A program made the position numbers and the translations under genes. This document shows, one piece after another, positions 23,464 through 31,282 of a DNA stretch of 64,000 bases. The stretch's first letter is position 1. Each line of letters starts with the position of its first letter. Location: contig NZ_CP020104.1 in the NCBI RefSeq assembly GCF_002056795.1, positions 1,375,001 through 1,439,000 on the forward strand, written 5' to 3'. Source of the DNA: Spirosoma aerolatum (GTDB lineage Bacteria > Bacteroidota > Bacteroidia > Cytophagales > Spirosomataceae). The notes beneath the pieces were generated by a model. It saw nothing but the letters and a program-made list of their open reading frames with translations. It ran no database searches and was not told where the DNA came from.

Positions 23464-24516
23464 TTACAGCCCCAGTACTTTCTTGTTAAATGCTTCATCG
23501 GCACCTGTTCCGGCGAAATCGTCGAAGGCACGCTCAGTGACACGGATGATGTGACTTTCGATGAATGGTGCACCTTCGGCGGCTCCCTGTTCGGGATGTT
23601 TCAGGGCGCATTCCCACTCCAGTACTGCCCAGCGATCGTAGTCATACTGAGCGAGTTTTGAGAAGATGCCTGAGAAGTCAACCTGTCCGTCGCCCAGTGA
23701 GCGGAAACGGCCTGCGCGTTCTACCCAGCCCTGATAGCCACCATAAACGCCCTGTTTGCCCGTCGGGTTAAACTCGGCATCTTTTACGTGATAGGCAAAA
23801 ATCCGCTCGTGGTAGAAATCAATGAATTGCAGGTAATCGAGTTGCTGTAAGACAAAGTGGCTAGGATCGTAGTTGATACCAACGCGGGGGTGGTTGCCTG
23901 TTTTTTCGAGGAACATCTCGAATGTAATGCCATCGTGCAGGTCTTCGCCGGGGTGCAATTCGTACGCCAGATCGACCCCTGCGTCTTCATACGCATCCAG
24001 AATAGGCTTCCAGCGGGTAGCAAGTTCCGTAAATCCGGTTTCGACCAGACCCGCCGGACGCTGTGGCCACGGGTAGATAAACGGCCACAACAGCGCTCCC
24101 GAGAACGTTGGGCTGGCTTTCAGACCCAGGTTTTTGCTGGCTTTAGCCGTCATGATCAACTGATCGGTAGCCCAGGCTTGTTGTTCTTTGGGCTTGCCTG
24201 CCAGTTCGGCTGGTCCGAAACCGTCGAACATAGGCCCATAGGCTGGATGCACAGCAACTAACTGCCCTTGCAGGTGTGTAGCCAGTTCGGTGATTTCAAC
24301 ACCGATGTCGGCCAGTTTACCTTTCAGCTCGTCGCAATATGTCTGACTTTCCGACGCCTGTTTCAGGTCGATCAAACGGGCGTCCCAGGTTGGGATCTGA
24401 ATGCCTTTATAGCCCAGGTCGGCCATGTATCTGGCAATGGAATCGAGCGAGTTGAAGGGTTCTGTATCGCCTAAAAATTGGGCAAGGAATATGCCCGGAC
24501 CTTTCATTGTTTTCAT
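23464..24516 (-). CDS. Sugar phosphate isomerase/epimerase (xylose isomerase-like TIM barrel)
   Basis: About 350 residues from the ATG at 24516 (MKTMKGPGIFLAQFLG). The open frame extends 22 codons further, but those codons lie in the inverted repeat and read SFTLSLFRSL, so they are not likely to be protein. AP-endonuclease-2/xylose-isomerase-like barrel features: LGYKGIQIPTWD, DAGVDLAYELHPGEDLHDG (metal-binding Glu/His), VGINYDPSHFVLQQLD, FAYHVKDAEF and AVLEWECA. It acts on a sugar, keto sugar or inositol. It belongs with the Gfo/Idh/MocA genes at 25058 and 26748 as a sugar or glycoside oxidation-isomerisation unit. Confidence 0.88.
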   Translation of the reverse strand: MKTMKGPGIFLAQFLGDTEPFNSLDSIARYMADLGYKGIQIPTWDARLIDLKQASESQTYCDELKGKLADIGVEITELATHLQGQLVAVHPAYGPMFDGFGPAELAGKPKEQQAWATDQLIMTAKASKNLGLKASPTFSGALLWPFIYPWPQRPAGLVETGFTELATRWKPILDAYEDAGVDLAYELHPGEDLHDGITFEMFLEKTGNHPRVGINYDPSHFVLQQLDYLQFIDFYHERIFAYHVKDAEFNPTGKQGVYGGYQGWVERAGRFRSLGDGQVDFSGIFSKLAQYDYDRWAVLEWECALKHPEQGAAEGAPFIESHIIRVTERAFDDFAGTGADEAFNKKVLGL

Positions 24517-24523
24517 GCTGTTT

Positions 24524-24595
24524 AAAGAGCGAAAGAGCGAAAGAGTGAAAGAGTGGCTGACGCAATCACTTAGCTCTTTCACTCTTTCGCTCTTT
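24524..24595. repeat. Short-word palindrome on the 3' side of the four-helix-bundle gene
   Basis: 24532-24553 (aaagagcgaaagagtgaaag plus ag) is perfectly complementary to 24574-24595. Eight more bases of the same word (aaagagcg) precede it from 24524. The word recurs in inverted form at 25031-25060, on the other side of the adjoining gene, so the gene is bracketed by complementary word repeats. Confidence 0.8.
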
Positions 24596-24598
24596 ATG

Positions 24599-25054
24599 TC
24601 AGTCGCTCACTGATTTACGAGATTTAGAGAGAATTTTTAGAATTTGATAGCCTTCATCTACTAAGTCGGCCAGGCGATGCTCAGGTACCAGTTCAATATA
24701 AATAAGCGTTTCGAGCCAAAAGAGTGATTCGTCTAACTCTTCGATGGTGACACTGAGCTTCGCAAAATACTCCTTCTGGCTTCGTCCCCTACGAACGGCC
24801 CGAAAGTTGGCGGCTGCCGAAGAGGACGAGCGAATAAGCTGATGACCAAAATGTTGGGCATCATAGTCTTTCGAAAGGGTACGATACACCTTCACACAAC
24901 GAAGCATAAATAACTTCAGTCGTTTTTCAAGATCATCCAGAAACTGACTTTTCGATTGGCCTGAGTAATCTACCCAAGCCTCCTGAACAAGGTTTTCCAG
25001 CTCTTGTAGATTCTCGTTGTCGTATATCGTTCTTTCACTCATTCGCTCTTTCAC
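24599..25054 (-). CDS. Four-helix-bundle protein (S23/23S rRNA intervening-sequence family)
   Basis: 151 residues. LEKRLKLFMLRCVKVYRTLS, FGHQLIRSSSSAAANFRAVR, RGRSQKEYFAKLSVTIEEL and DESLFWLETLIYIEL are the four helices of the S23/IVP family, which is found inside 23S rRNA intervening sequences, beside diversity-generating retroelements (Avd) and as lone genes. It is a small basic RNA- or nucleic-acid-binding protein of unresolved role. It starts 3 bases after the stop of the Gfo/Idh gene, apparently inserted into the sugar operon, and word repeats flank it on both sides. The first codons (MKERMSER) lie in the right repeat, so Met5 may be the true start. No reverse transcriptase or rRNA is near. 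Confidence 0.85.
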   Translation of the reverse strand: MKERMSERTIYDNENLQELENLVQEAWVDYSGQSKSQFLDDLEKRLKLFMLRCVKVYRTLSKDYDAQHFGHQLIRSSSSAAANFRAVRRGRSQKEYFAKLSVTIEELDESLFWLETLIYIELVPEHRLADLVDEGYQILKILSKSRKSVSD

Positions 25055-25060
25055 TCTTTA
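25031..25060. repeat. Word repeat on the 5' side of the four-helix-bundle gene
   Basis: tctttcactcattcgctctt (25031-25050) continues tcactcttta. It is a direct repeat of the 24574-24596 arm and the inverse of the 24524-24553 arm. It covers the start codon region of the four-helix gene and the stop of the Gfo/Idh gene. Confidence 0.7.
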
Positions 25061-26203
25061 AATTTCCACCCACGCCTGCTTGCGGTTGGATTCCAGGATT
25101 TTCTCGCAAATGAGTAATTCGCGGTAGCCGTCGGCGAAGGTGGGGAAGGTTGGGTTTTCGGGCTGTTTGCCTGCCGCAATCGCTTCGTAGACCTCTTTAA
25201 ACAACTGTTTCGACGTGTCGGGGAAACCTTCGTTGTGGCCGCCGGGGAACGAGATTACCGAACGGGCTTCGGGGTGCGCCAGCGATGGATCGCGCATGAA
25301 GGCTTCGTTGGCACCGTCGCGGTTACCGATCCACATTTCGTTAGGTGCTTCGGAATTCCAGGCGTAGGTTTTCTTCGAACCGGCGATTTCGAGTTTCATC
25401 TGATTCTTACGGCCAGCCGCTACCTGCGATACCGTGATGCTACCCTTGTTGCCGTTGTCGAACCGCAGCAGCACGTTGGCATGGTCTTCGGTATTGATGG
25501 GGACGTCGGCATAATCTTCAGGCTTCAGCATTTTACCCGAGTAGGTCTCCACAGGTTTCAGGGGCTTCTTACGCACTTTATGGACGGTGTTGAAATCAGC
25601 CATAACCGCTACTGTTTTCAGCCCTGTAATGTATTCCAGACTGTCCATCAGGTGTGAACCAATGTCGGCAATAGCCCGCGAATCGCCCGATTTGTCGGGT
25701 TCGAGCCGCCAGTTGTAGTCGGTATCGTAGAAGAGCCAGTCCTGTAGGTACGAGCCGATTACCGAATACACGTCGCCCAGGTCGTTTTGCTCGCGCATCA
25801 CTTTCATCTGCCGAACCAGTGGGTAATAGCGCAGGTTGAAGTGAACGGCATTGACCAGGCCGGTCTCTTTCGCCAGTGCCACCAACTCTTCGGCTTCATG
25901 CAGGTCTTTTGCCAGTGGCTTTTCACAGACTACGTGCTTGCCTGCCAGCAGAGCGGCTTTCGACTGCGAGTAGTGCAGGAAGTTAGGGGTGCAAATGTGA
26001 ACAACTTTAATATCGTCCATCGCTAGCAGTTCGTCAAACGTACAGGAACGTTCGATGCCCAGCTGATCGGCTTTCTGACGAGCCAGTTCGGGTGTTACTT
26101 CGCAAAGGGCAAGGACATTCGTATTGGGTAGGCGACGTAGCGCTTCGATATGCGCGGGGCCGATGAATCCGGTGCCAACGACACCAACATTGATTTTTTG
26201 CAT
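25058..26203 (-). CDS. Gfo/Idh/MocA-family oxidoreductase (cytoplasmic)
   Basis: About 381 residues from the ATG at 26203 (MQKINVGVVGTGFIGPAHIE). The frame runs on to 26251, but those codons read through the attgaattgttg word repeats (NHSTIQSFNYS) and should not be used. The dinucleotide motif is GVVGTGFIG. VCEKPLAKDLHEAEEL carries the E-K-P motif with the catalytic lysine, and GDSRAIADIGSHLMDSLEYITG is the conserved active-site helix region with D-x-x-x-H. It uses NAD(P) to oxidise a sugar, inositol or glycoside. It is a homologue of the frameshifted gene at 26748-27901 and lies in the same orientation, with the broken four-helix gene in between. Confidence 0.92.
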   Translation of the reverse strand: MQKINVGVVGTGFIGPAHIEALRRLPNTNVLALCEVTPELARQKADQLGIERSCTFDELLAMDDIKVVHICTPNFLHYSQSKAALLAGKHVVCEKPLAKDLHEAEELVALAKETGLVNAVHFNLRYYPLVRQMKVMREQNDLGDVYSVIGSYLQDWLFYDTDYNWRLEPDKSGDSRAIADIGSHLMDSLEYITGLKTVAVMADFNTVHKVRKKPLKPVETYSGKMLKPEDYADVPINTEDHANVLLRFDNGNKGSITVSQVAAGRKNQMKLEIAGSKKTYAWNSEAPNEMWIGNRDGANEAFMRDPSLAHPEARSVISFPGGHNEGFPDTSKQLFKEVYEAIAAGKQPENPTFPTFADGYRELLICEKILESNRKQAWVEI

Positions 26204-26210
26204 GAAAAGG

Positions 26211-26248
26211 GAATAATTGAATGATTGAATTGTTGAATGATTGAATTG
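26211..26248. repeat. attgaatgattgaattgttg word repeat, 3' side of the broken four-helix gene
   Basis: Tandem copies of the word attgaatgattgaattgttg occupy this stretch, directly upstream of the Gfo/Idh start. The same word occurs in direct (26664-26697) and inverted (26715-26749) form on the other side of the pseudogene. Confidence 0.7.
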
Positions 26249-26269
26249 CAATTTGCCGTTGCGATTGAA

Positions 26270-26647
26270 TTAAGACGGACGCTGACTACTCTTTGAGTTT
26301 TTGCGGGCAGATGAAAAAATGGCTAATAGCTCCGAAGCTTCCTTCATAAGATTGGTCAATTTCTCCACTCGTACGATTTCCGTTTCCGTAAGTAATTCCA
26401 TCCAGAATAGTGATTCATCCGCTTCTTCAACGACAATACTTAGCTTAGCAAATTACTCCGCCTGACTTCTGGCACGACAAACTGCCCGACAATTTGCTCC
26501 AACAGAAGTAGCAGAGCGTAGCAGTTGCTTACCAATAATCTTAGCTTCATCCGTCTTCGGTAATGCTCGAAAAAGACGGATACTACGCAAGGCAAACTCT
26601 TTCGTTCGCTTCTGCATTTGTTGAACAAACTCGATTTTATCATTCAT
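26270..26647 (-). pseudogene. Four-helix-bundle (S23-family) gene broken by an in-frame stop
   Basis: From the ATG at 26647 the frame reads MNDKIEFVQQMQKRTKEFAL, then RSATSVGANCRAVCRARSQAE, and hits TAA at 26453-26455. After the stop the same frame continues as FAKLSIVVEEADESLFWMEL and runs to a stop at 26270. The intact paralogue at 24599-25054 has SQKEYFAKLSVTIEELDESL at this point, so the TAA replaces the tyrosine codon. One base change (TAC or TAT to TAA) explains the damage, with no frameshift. The full product would be about 125 residues. Read-through is possible but there is no sign of it. It sits between two Gfo/Idh/MocA genes, bracketed by word repeats as the intact copy is. Confidence 0.8.
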
Positions 26648-26663
26648 TACGGTAGGGTTTACT

Positions 26664-26749
26664 AATGATTGAATTGTTGACTGATTGAATTGTTGAATGG
26701 CTTTGGCAACTTTGTTCAACGATTCAATCAGTCAACAATTCAATCAGTT
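26664..26749. repeat. Long word palindrome on the 5' side of the broken four-helix gene
   Basis: 26664-26697 and 26715-26749 are complementary over about 33 bases, with an indel and one mismatch and a loop of 17 bases. The arms consist of the attgaattgttg word. The right arm reaches the 3' end of the frameshifted Gfo/Idh gene. Confidence 0.8.
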
Positions 26750-27901
26750 AATTGATAAATTTCGTCCACTTGGTCGTGTCGTCCTGGCTGGAGGCAATCA
26801 CCGTGTCGATAAAAGCCAGGCCACGAACGCCATCCGCTACCGAAGGGAAGTCGTAAATCGGGTCAGGATCGCGGCCTTCCATGTGCGCTTTCACGGCATA
26901 GGCAAAGTTGCGATACAGGTTAGCGAACGCTTCGAAAAAGCCTTCGGGGTGGCCCGATGGTAGTCGCCAGTGAGCTTTGGCTGCTGCCGACAAATCACCG
27001 ACGTTCGGTCGGATGATGCGCTGACCTTCCTGAGTTTTGTATTTGAGCGTATTAGGTTCCATCTGGTGCCACTCCAGGCCGCCCAGTTCGCCGTATACGA
27101 AAATTTTCAGCGCATTTTCTTCGCCATTGGCAATCTGGCTGGCGTGCAGAACCCCTTTGGCACCGCCTTCGAAGCGAAGCAGTACATTACCATCGTCATC
27201 GAGCAAACGACCCGGAACAAAGGTGCTCAAGTCAGCACAGAGTTCGGCAATTTGCAGGCCCGTAACGTATTCGGCCAGGTTTTCAGCATGGGTACCGATA
27301 TCGCCCATACAACCCGCAGCCCCTGATTTCGACGGGTCGGTACGCCAGATGGCCTGTTTGTAGTTGTTGTCTTCTTCTTTTTTCGACAACCAGCCCTGTG
27401 GGTACTCTACGACTACTTTCCGAATCTTTCCCAGTTTCCCGTTGCGCACCATGTCGCGGGCTTCTTTCACCATTGGGTAGCCCGTGTAGTTGTGCGTTAA
27501 GCCAAATACCAATCCCGACTTTTCAACGATTTCGGCCAGTTCTCGGGCTTCGTCCAGGTTGAGGGTCATGGGTTTGTCGCACATCACATGGAATCCATTT
27601 TCGAGCGCCATCTTGGCGGGGGGAAGTGCATGTGGTTGGGCGTTACGATGGAAATAAAATCCATCCGCTCGCCTTCCGGCAGTGTTTTCTCTTTCTGGAT
27701 CATTTCCTCATAGGAGGAGTAAACCCGGTCTTCGGGCAGGTACAACGCATGACCAGTCGCTTTTGATTTGTCGGGCGATGAACTGAAGCAGCCACAAACC
27801 AGTTCAATTTCGTTGTCCAGGCTAGCGGCCCGGCGGTGAACAGCGCCAATGAAGGCATCGAGCCCTCCGCCAACCATACCCATTCGCAATTTTCTGTGCA
27901 T
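26748..27901 (-). pseudogene. Gfo/Idh/MocA-family oxidoreductase interrupted by a one-base frameshift
   Basis: Two overlapping frames make one protein of about 384 residues. The first, from 27901, reads [20 protein letters not shown] to [13 protein letters not shown]. The second continues with [20 protein letters not shown] (D-K-P catalytic motif), GAAGCMGDIGTHAENLAEYV and LPSGHPEGFFEAFANLYRNF, to 26748. The switch is at a C6 tract on the coding strand (G6 at 27618-27623). Seven C would give [12 protein letters not shown], as expected for the family. It is either a real deletion, a slipping (phase-variable) tract or a base-call error. Both halves are otherwise well conserved, which argues for recent damage or an error. 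It is the start of the sugar-oxidation unit that runs leftwards to 23464. Confidence 0.82.
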
Positions 27902-28199
27902 TGGTAATGAAGTTGAGAGTAAACAGGGTAAAAAAGCGGTTTACAGGGGGCAGTTTACTATAGTTTATGGCAAGTTTCAGGTTTCAAGTTTGACGTTTTG
28001 TTCAGTAAACCTGCAACTTGCAACCAGAACCAGGTGAACGTCTTTCCATGCGCCCCTTTTTTCGCGGCTGGAAATTAGTGGTTTTCTCTTATTTTTCGGA
28101 AATTTTGCACAAAAACGGTCGAAGAGCGGGGAGTTTGTCCGGTCATTCGCCTTTTGTTCGTTAATTAACTTAAACTCACTAAATCCTCTCTTGTAGAAA
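27902..28199. other. 298-base divergent intergenic region with a short inverted repeat
   Basis: Lies between the divergent Gfo/Idh and MFS genes, so promoters for both are expected here. gcaagtttcaggttt (27970-27984) faces aaacctgcaacttgc (28007-28021) with one mismatch. The arms again consist of a short repeated word (caagtttcaggtttcaagtt). I see no clear promoter pair. Confidence 0.5.
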
Positions 28200-29450
28200 A
28201 TGAATCAAACCATCAATCCATCGCGACTGTTTCTGGCCAGTTGCTTCGCACTGATCACCACCGCCTTTTCGTTCAGTATTCGGGCTGGTATTCTGCCTCA
28301 GCTAGGTACCGAACTCGGGCTATCAGCTGAGCAGTTAGGTTTCATCAACTCTATGTGGTTCTTCGGCTTCCCAATCGCTATGATTGTTGGTGGGCTGGTT
28401 TACTACTCGGTAGGGCCCAAGATCATCATGAATGTGGCTTTTTTGTGCCATACCCTGGGGATTTTGCTCACGATCTACGCGGGAAGTTATTCGACGTTGC
28501 TGATTTCGACGTTGCTGATCGGTATTGGGAATGGCTGTACGGAAGCGGCTTGTAATCCGATGATTGCCGATATGTTTACGGGCGCTCAGATGAACAAGAT
28601 GCTGAATCGCTTCCACATGTGGTTTCCTGGTGGTATCGTGATTGGTAGCTTGCTCTCTAAATTTATGACGGATGCCGGCCTGTCGTGGCAAACACAGGTT
28701 TGGGTCATTATGATTCCTACTGTGGTGTATGCGTTCCTGTTCTTCGGTCAGGCGTTCCCAACGTCGAAAGAAGTAAAGGCCACTTCGCTGAGCAGTAATT
28801 TTCAGGCAATGCTTACCCCGCTTTTCCTGTTTATGTTCGTTTGTATGGCCTTCACTGCCATTTCGGAATTCGGTCCACAACAGTGGGTTGGTCTGATTAT
28901 GAGTAAGAGTGGCGCTACGCCGATGTATATTCTGGCTCTTACCACAGGCCTGATGGCAATTGGCCGTTATTTTGGTGGCCCGATCATTCATCGGCTCAAT
29001 CAAACGGGCGTATTGCTGGGTGGGGCCGTTTTTGCAACCATTGGTATTTATTTATTCAGTACGCAAACAGGTTCTATGGCCTATGTAGCTGCTATTTTCT
29101 TTGCTATCGGTGTCTGTTATTTCTGGCCAACTATGATTGGGTTCGTTGCCGAAAATATTCCCGCTAGTGGTGCTCTGGGTATGTCGATTATTGGTGGTGT
29201 AGGTATGTTCTCTACCTCCATCTGGCAACCCATTATTGGCGGCTGGATTGATACGGCCAAGGTCGAAAAGGCATCAACAGGATTATCTGGTGATGCGCTG
29301 GAACTGGCTGCAGGCCAGGCGACACTAGCCAAAATGACTATGTTCCCGATCTTTCTGGTTGTTGCATTTGTTGTATTGTGGTTCTGGATGCGTAATCGCA
29401 AGCCCGGCCATGTCGATGAAAAGCTTGTAGCCGAACAGCCACAGCTATAG
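28200..29450 (+). CDS. MFS transporter, probably sugar or sugar-derivative permease
   Basis: 416 residues, about 12 membrane helices. MNQTINPSRLFLASCFALIT opens helix 1. FINSMWFFGFPIAMIVGGL and IGIGNGCTEAACNPMIADMF are in the N-half, and FGPQQWVGLIMSKSG opens the C-half after a central loop at about residue 200. A hydrophilic C-terminal tail (NRKPGHVDEKLVAEQ) follows the last helix. Divergent from the Gfo/Idh/MocA-isomerase unit, it is the likely importer of that unit's substrate, which is inference from position. A terminator follows at 29505. Confidence 0.88.
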   Translation: MNQTINPSRLFLASCFALITTAFSFSIRAGILPQLGTELGLSAEQLGFINSMWFFGFPIAMIVGGLVYYSVGPKIIMNVAFLCHTLGILLTIYAGSYSTLLISTLLIGIGNGCTEAACNPMIADMFTGAQMNKMLNRFHMWFPGGIVIGSLLSKFMTDAGLSWQTQVWVIMIPTVVYAFLFFGQAFPTSKEVKATSLSSNFQAMLTPLFLFMFVCMAFTAISEFGPQQWVGLIMSKSGATPMYILALTTGLMAIGRYFGGPIIHRLNQTGVLLGGAVFATIGIYLFSTQTGSMAYVAAIFFAIGVCYFWPTMIGFVAENIPASGALGMSIIGGVGMFSTSIWQPIIGGWIDTAKVEKASTGLSGDALELAAGQATLAKMTMFPIFLVVAFVVLWFWMRNRKPGHVDEKLVAEQPQL

Positions 29451-29504
29451 TCTAAGTAATTCCTGCGTCATCTGCTGATAAAATTACTTCCGTAGTTTTT
29501 AATT

Positions 29505-29543
29505 AATATCCCCATTGTCAGACGATTATGGGGATATTTTTTT
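29505..29543 (+). terminator. Intrinsic terminator after the MFS gene
   Basis: aatatccccat (29505-29515) pairs perfectly with atggggatatt (29528-29538), followed by a run of T to 29543. Confidence 0.92.
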
Positions 29544-29650
29544 AATATTGATTAAAAGGTAGTTAATTGAATTAGAATCGTTAAACCTTAGGGTTGCTTT
29601 TCTTGTCAGTCAATAGTCTTTCTTGTCTACGAACTTTAATCGTTTATGTT

Positions 29651-31201
29651 GTGGCTTTACTGGATGCCTACACAAAACCGCTAACTGTCGGTCAGGTAGC
29701 TTATATGCTCCGACGGGCTACCTTCGGCCCTACACCCGACCAACTCAGGACGCTTACAGGACAAACAGCTGCCCAGATTGTTACCAAACTTCTGGCCGAT
29801 CAGCCTGCGCCTACTCCTCCGCTCGATCCCACAACCAGCAAAACATTTACCGATCAGCCATTCGATCAGGCGAATGCCGGTAAGTTGGAAGGCTACGTAA
29901 AGCTCTGGTGGGCCAATCTGATGCTCAATCAACCCGTGTCGCTGCTGGAGAAAATGACCCTGTTCTGGTCCAATCATTTCGTAACCAACGATTCGACTGT
30001 GAATGATTACCGATTTATGTATCGGTACAATACCTTGCTTCGGCAGTATGCGCTGGGAAATTTCAAAGCGTTTGCTGTTGCTGTTACGCAGGACCCGGCT
30101 ATGCTGAGGTTTCTGAACGGGAATCAGAACGTGGCGGGTACACCTAATGAAAACTATGCCCGCGAACTTCAGGAGTTGTTTACCATTGGTCGGAATGGGG
30201 GCTATACCGAAGCGGATGTACGTGCGGCTGCCAAAGCCTTAACGGGATGGGCCGATACTGGCTACCGCGATGCATCGACCGCAACGATTGGGAGTACATT
30301 TCGGGCAAATCGGCACGACACCACAGACAAAACGTTTTCAGCAACGTACCAAAATACGGTTATCAAGGGGCGCTCGGGGAATAACGCAGGTTTGGACGAG
30401 TTGAACGACTTGCTCGATATGATCCTGAAAAATGCCGAAACAGCCCGCTACATCTGTCGTCGGATTTATCGCTGGTTTGTCAATTTCGATATTACTACTG
30501 ATGTTGAAACGAATGTAATTTTACCCCTTGCCGATCTATTCCGAAAATCGAATTTTGAGTTGAAACCCGTCATGTCGACGCTGTTGCAGAGCCAGCATTT
30601 TTTCGATTCGGCCTTACAGGGAGCTATGATTAAATCGCCGACTGATCTGGTTATTGGTACATTTCGGTTCTGGGGAGTACAGGCGCCAGACCCGACGCAA
30701 AACATTACCGGCTACTACCAGATTGCCAATTATATCTATAGCCGGGTAAAGGAGCAGCAACAGGATTTGCTGAATCCGCCTACCGTATTTGGCTGGACAG
30801 CCTATTACCAGACGGATTACTACCAGCAGTGGATCAACTCAACGACCTTGGGGTTACGCGGCTTTTTTGGGGATGCGCTCACTACTAATGCCCTTAAGCT
30901 GAATGGTAAAGCCGTTATTGACGTATTGACCTATGCAAAAACGCTTTCGGACCCCACCGATCCCGCCAAACTGGTAAACGATATGACCGCCCAACTGATC
31001 GCTATTCCGTTGGACCAGTCCCAGAAAGACTTTCTGATCGATACAGTTTTGCTCAATAATCTACCACGTTATGAATGGACTGCCGAATGGAATGATTACA
31101 TCAGGGTGCCAAACGATGCGGCTAAAAAACAGGCCGTCCAGATCAAGTTAACCACCTTTCTGCAATACATGTTCCGAATGGCCGAATACCAGATTCAATG
31201 A
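29651..31201 (+). CDS. DUF1800 domain-containing protein
   Basis: About 516 residues if started at GTG 29651, giving (M)ALLDAYTKPLTVGQVAYML. An ATG at 29594 adds 19 unconvincing residues. DUF1800 blocks: LRRATFGPTPDQL, MTLFWSNHFVTNDSTVNDY, YARELQELFTIGRNGGYTEADV, AAKALTGWAD and NAETARYICRRIYRWFV. Proteins of this family are almost always encoded next to a DUF1501 gene, as here. They are thought to act in the envelope or at the cell surface, but the activity is unknown. I see no clear signal peptide at the chosen start, so localisation is uncertain. The gene pair is separated by an imperfect palindrome. Confidence 0.85.
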   Translation: MALLDAYTKPLTVGQVAYMLRRATFGPTPDQLRTLTGQTAAQIVTKLLADQPAPTPPLDPTTSKTFTDQPFDQANAGKLEGYVKLWWANLMLNQPVSLLEKMTLFWSNHFVTNDSTVNDYRFMYRYNTLLRQYALGNFKAFAVAVTQDPAMLRFLNGNQNVAGTPNENYARELQELFTIGRNGGYTEADVRAAAKALTGWADTGYRDASTATIGSTFRANRHDTTDKTFSATYQNTVIKGRSGNNAGLDELNDLLDMILKNAETARYICRRIYRWFVNFDITTDVETNVILPLADLFRKSNFELKPVMSTLLQSQHFFDSALQGAMIKSPTDLVIGTFRFWGVQAPDPTQNITGYYQIANYIYSRVKEQQQDLLNPPTVFGWTAYYQTDYYQQWINSTTLGLRGFFGDALTTNALKLNGKAVIDVLTYAKTLSDPTDPAKLVNDMTAQLIAIPLDQSQKDFLIDTVLLNNLPRYEWTAEWNDYIRVPNDAAKKQAVQIKLTTFLQYMFRMAEYQIQ

Positions 31202-31269
31202 TAGAATGCCTCAATGATGGAATAGAGTGTGCGTGAGCCATTCAATCATTCAACGATTCAATCATTCAA
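31194..31269. repeat. Imperfect word palindrome between DUF1800 and DUF1501 genes
   Basis: 31194-31224 (words tcaatgatagaat, tcaatgatggaat) faces 31240-31269 (attcaatcattcaacgattc and so on), with about a quarter of positions mismatched. The words match those around 26211-26749. The right arm precedes the true ATG of the DUF1501 gene. Confidence 0.6.
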
Positions 31270-31282
31270 AAATTATTTCCCT

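Noticed and set aside
24599..25054. Four-helix-bundle gene as accessory (Avd) gene of a diversity-generating retroelement
   Set aside because: No reverse transcriptase, template repeat or variable repeat is visible in the window.
24599..26647. Four-helix-bundle genes as part of a 23S rRNA intervening sequence
   Set aside because: The flanking DNA is protein-coding and no rRNA sequence is present.
26211..26749. attgaatgattgaattgttg repeats as a CRISPR array
   Set aside because: The units have no constant spacing or unique spacers, no cas gene is near, and they form palindromes.
28335..29003. Long minus-strand open frame of 222 codons opposite the MFS gene
   Set aside because: It is the antisense shadow of a conserved transporter; its composition (His, Asn, Arg, Gln rich) has no protein-like features.
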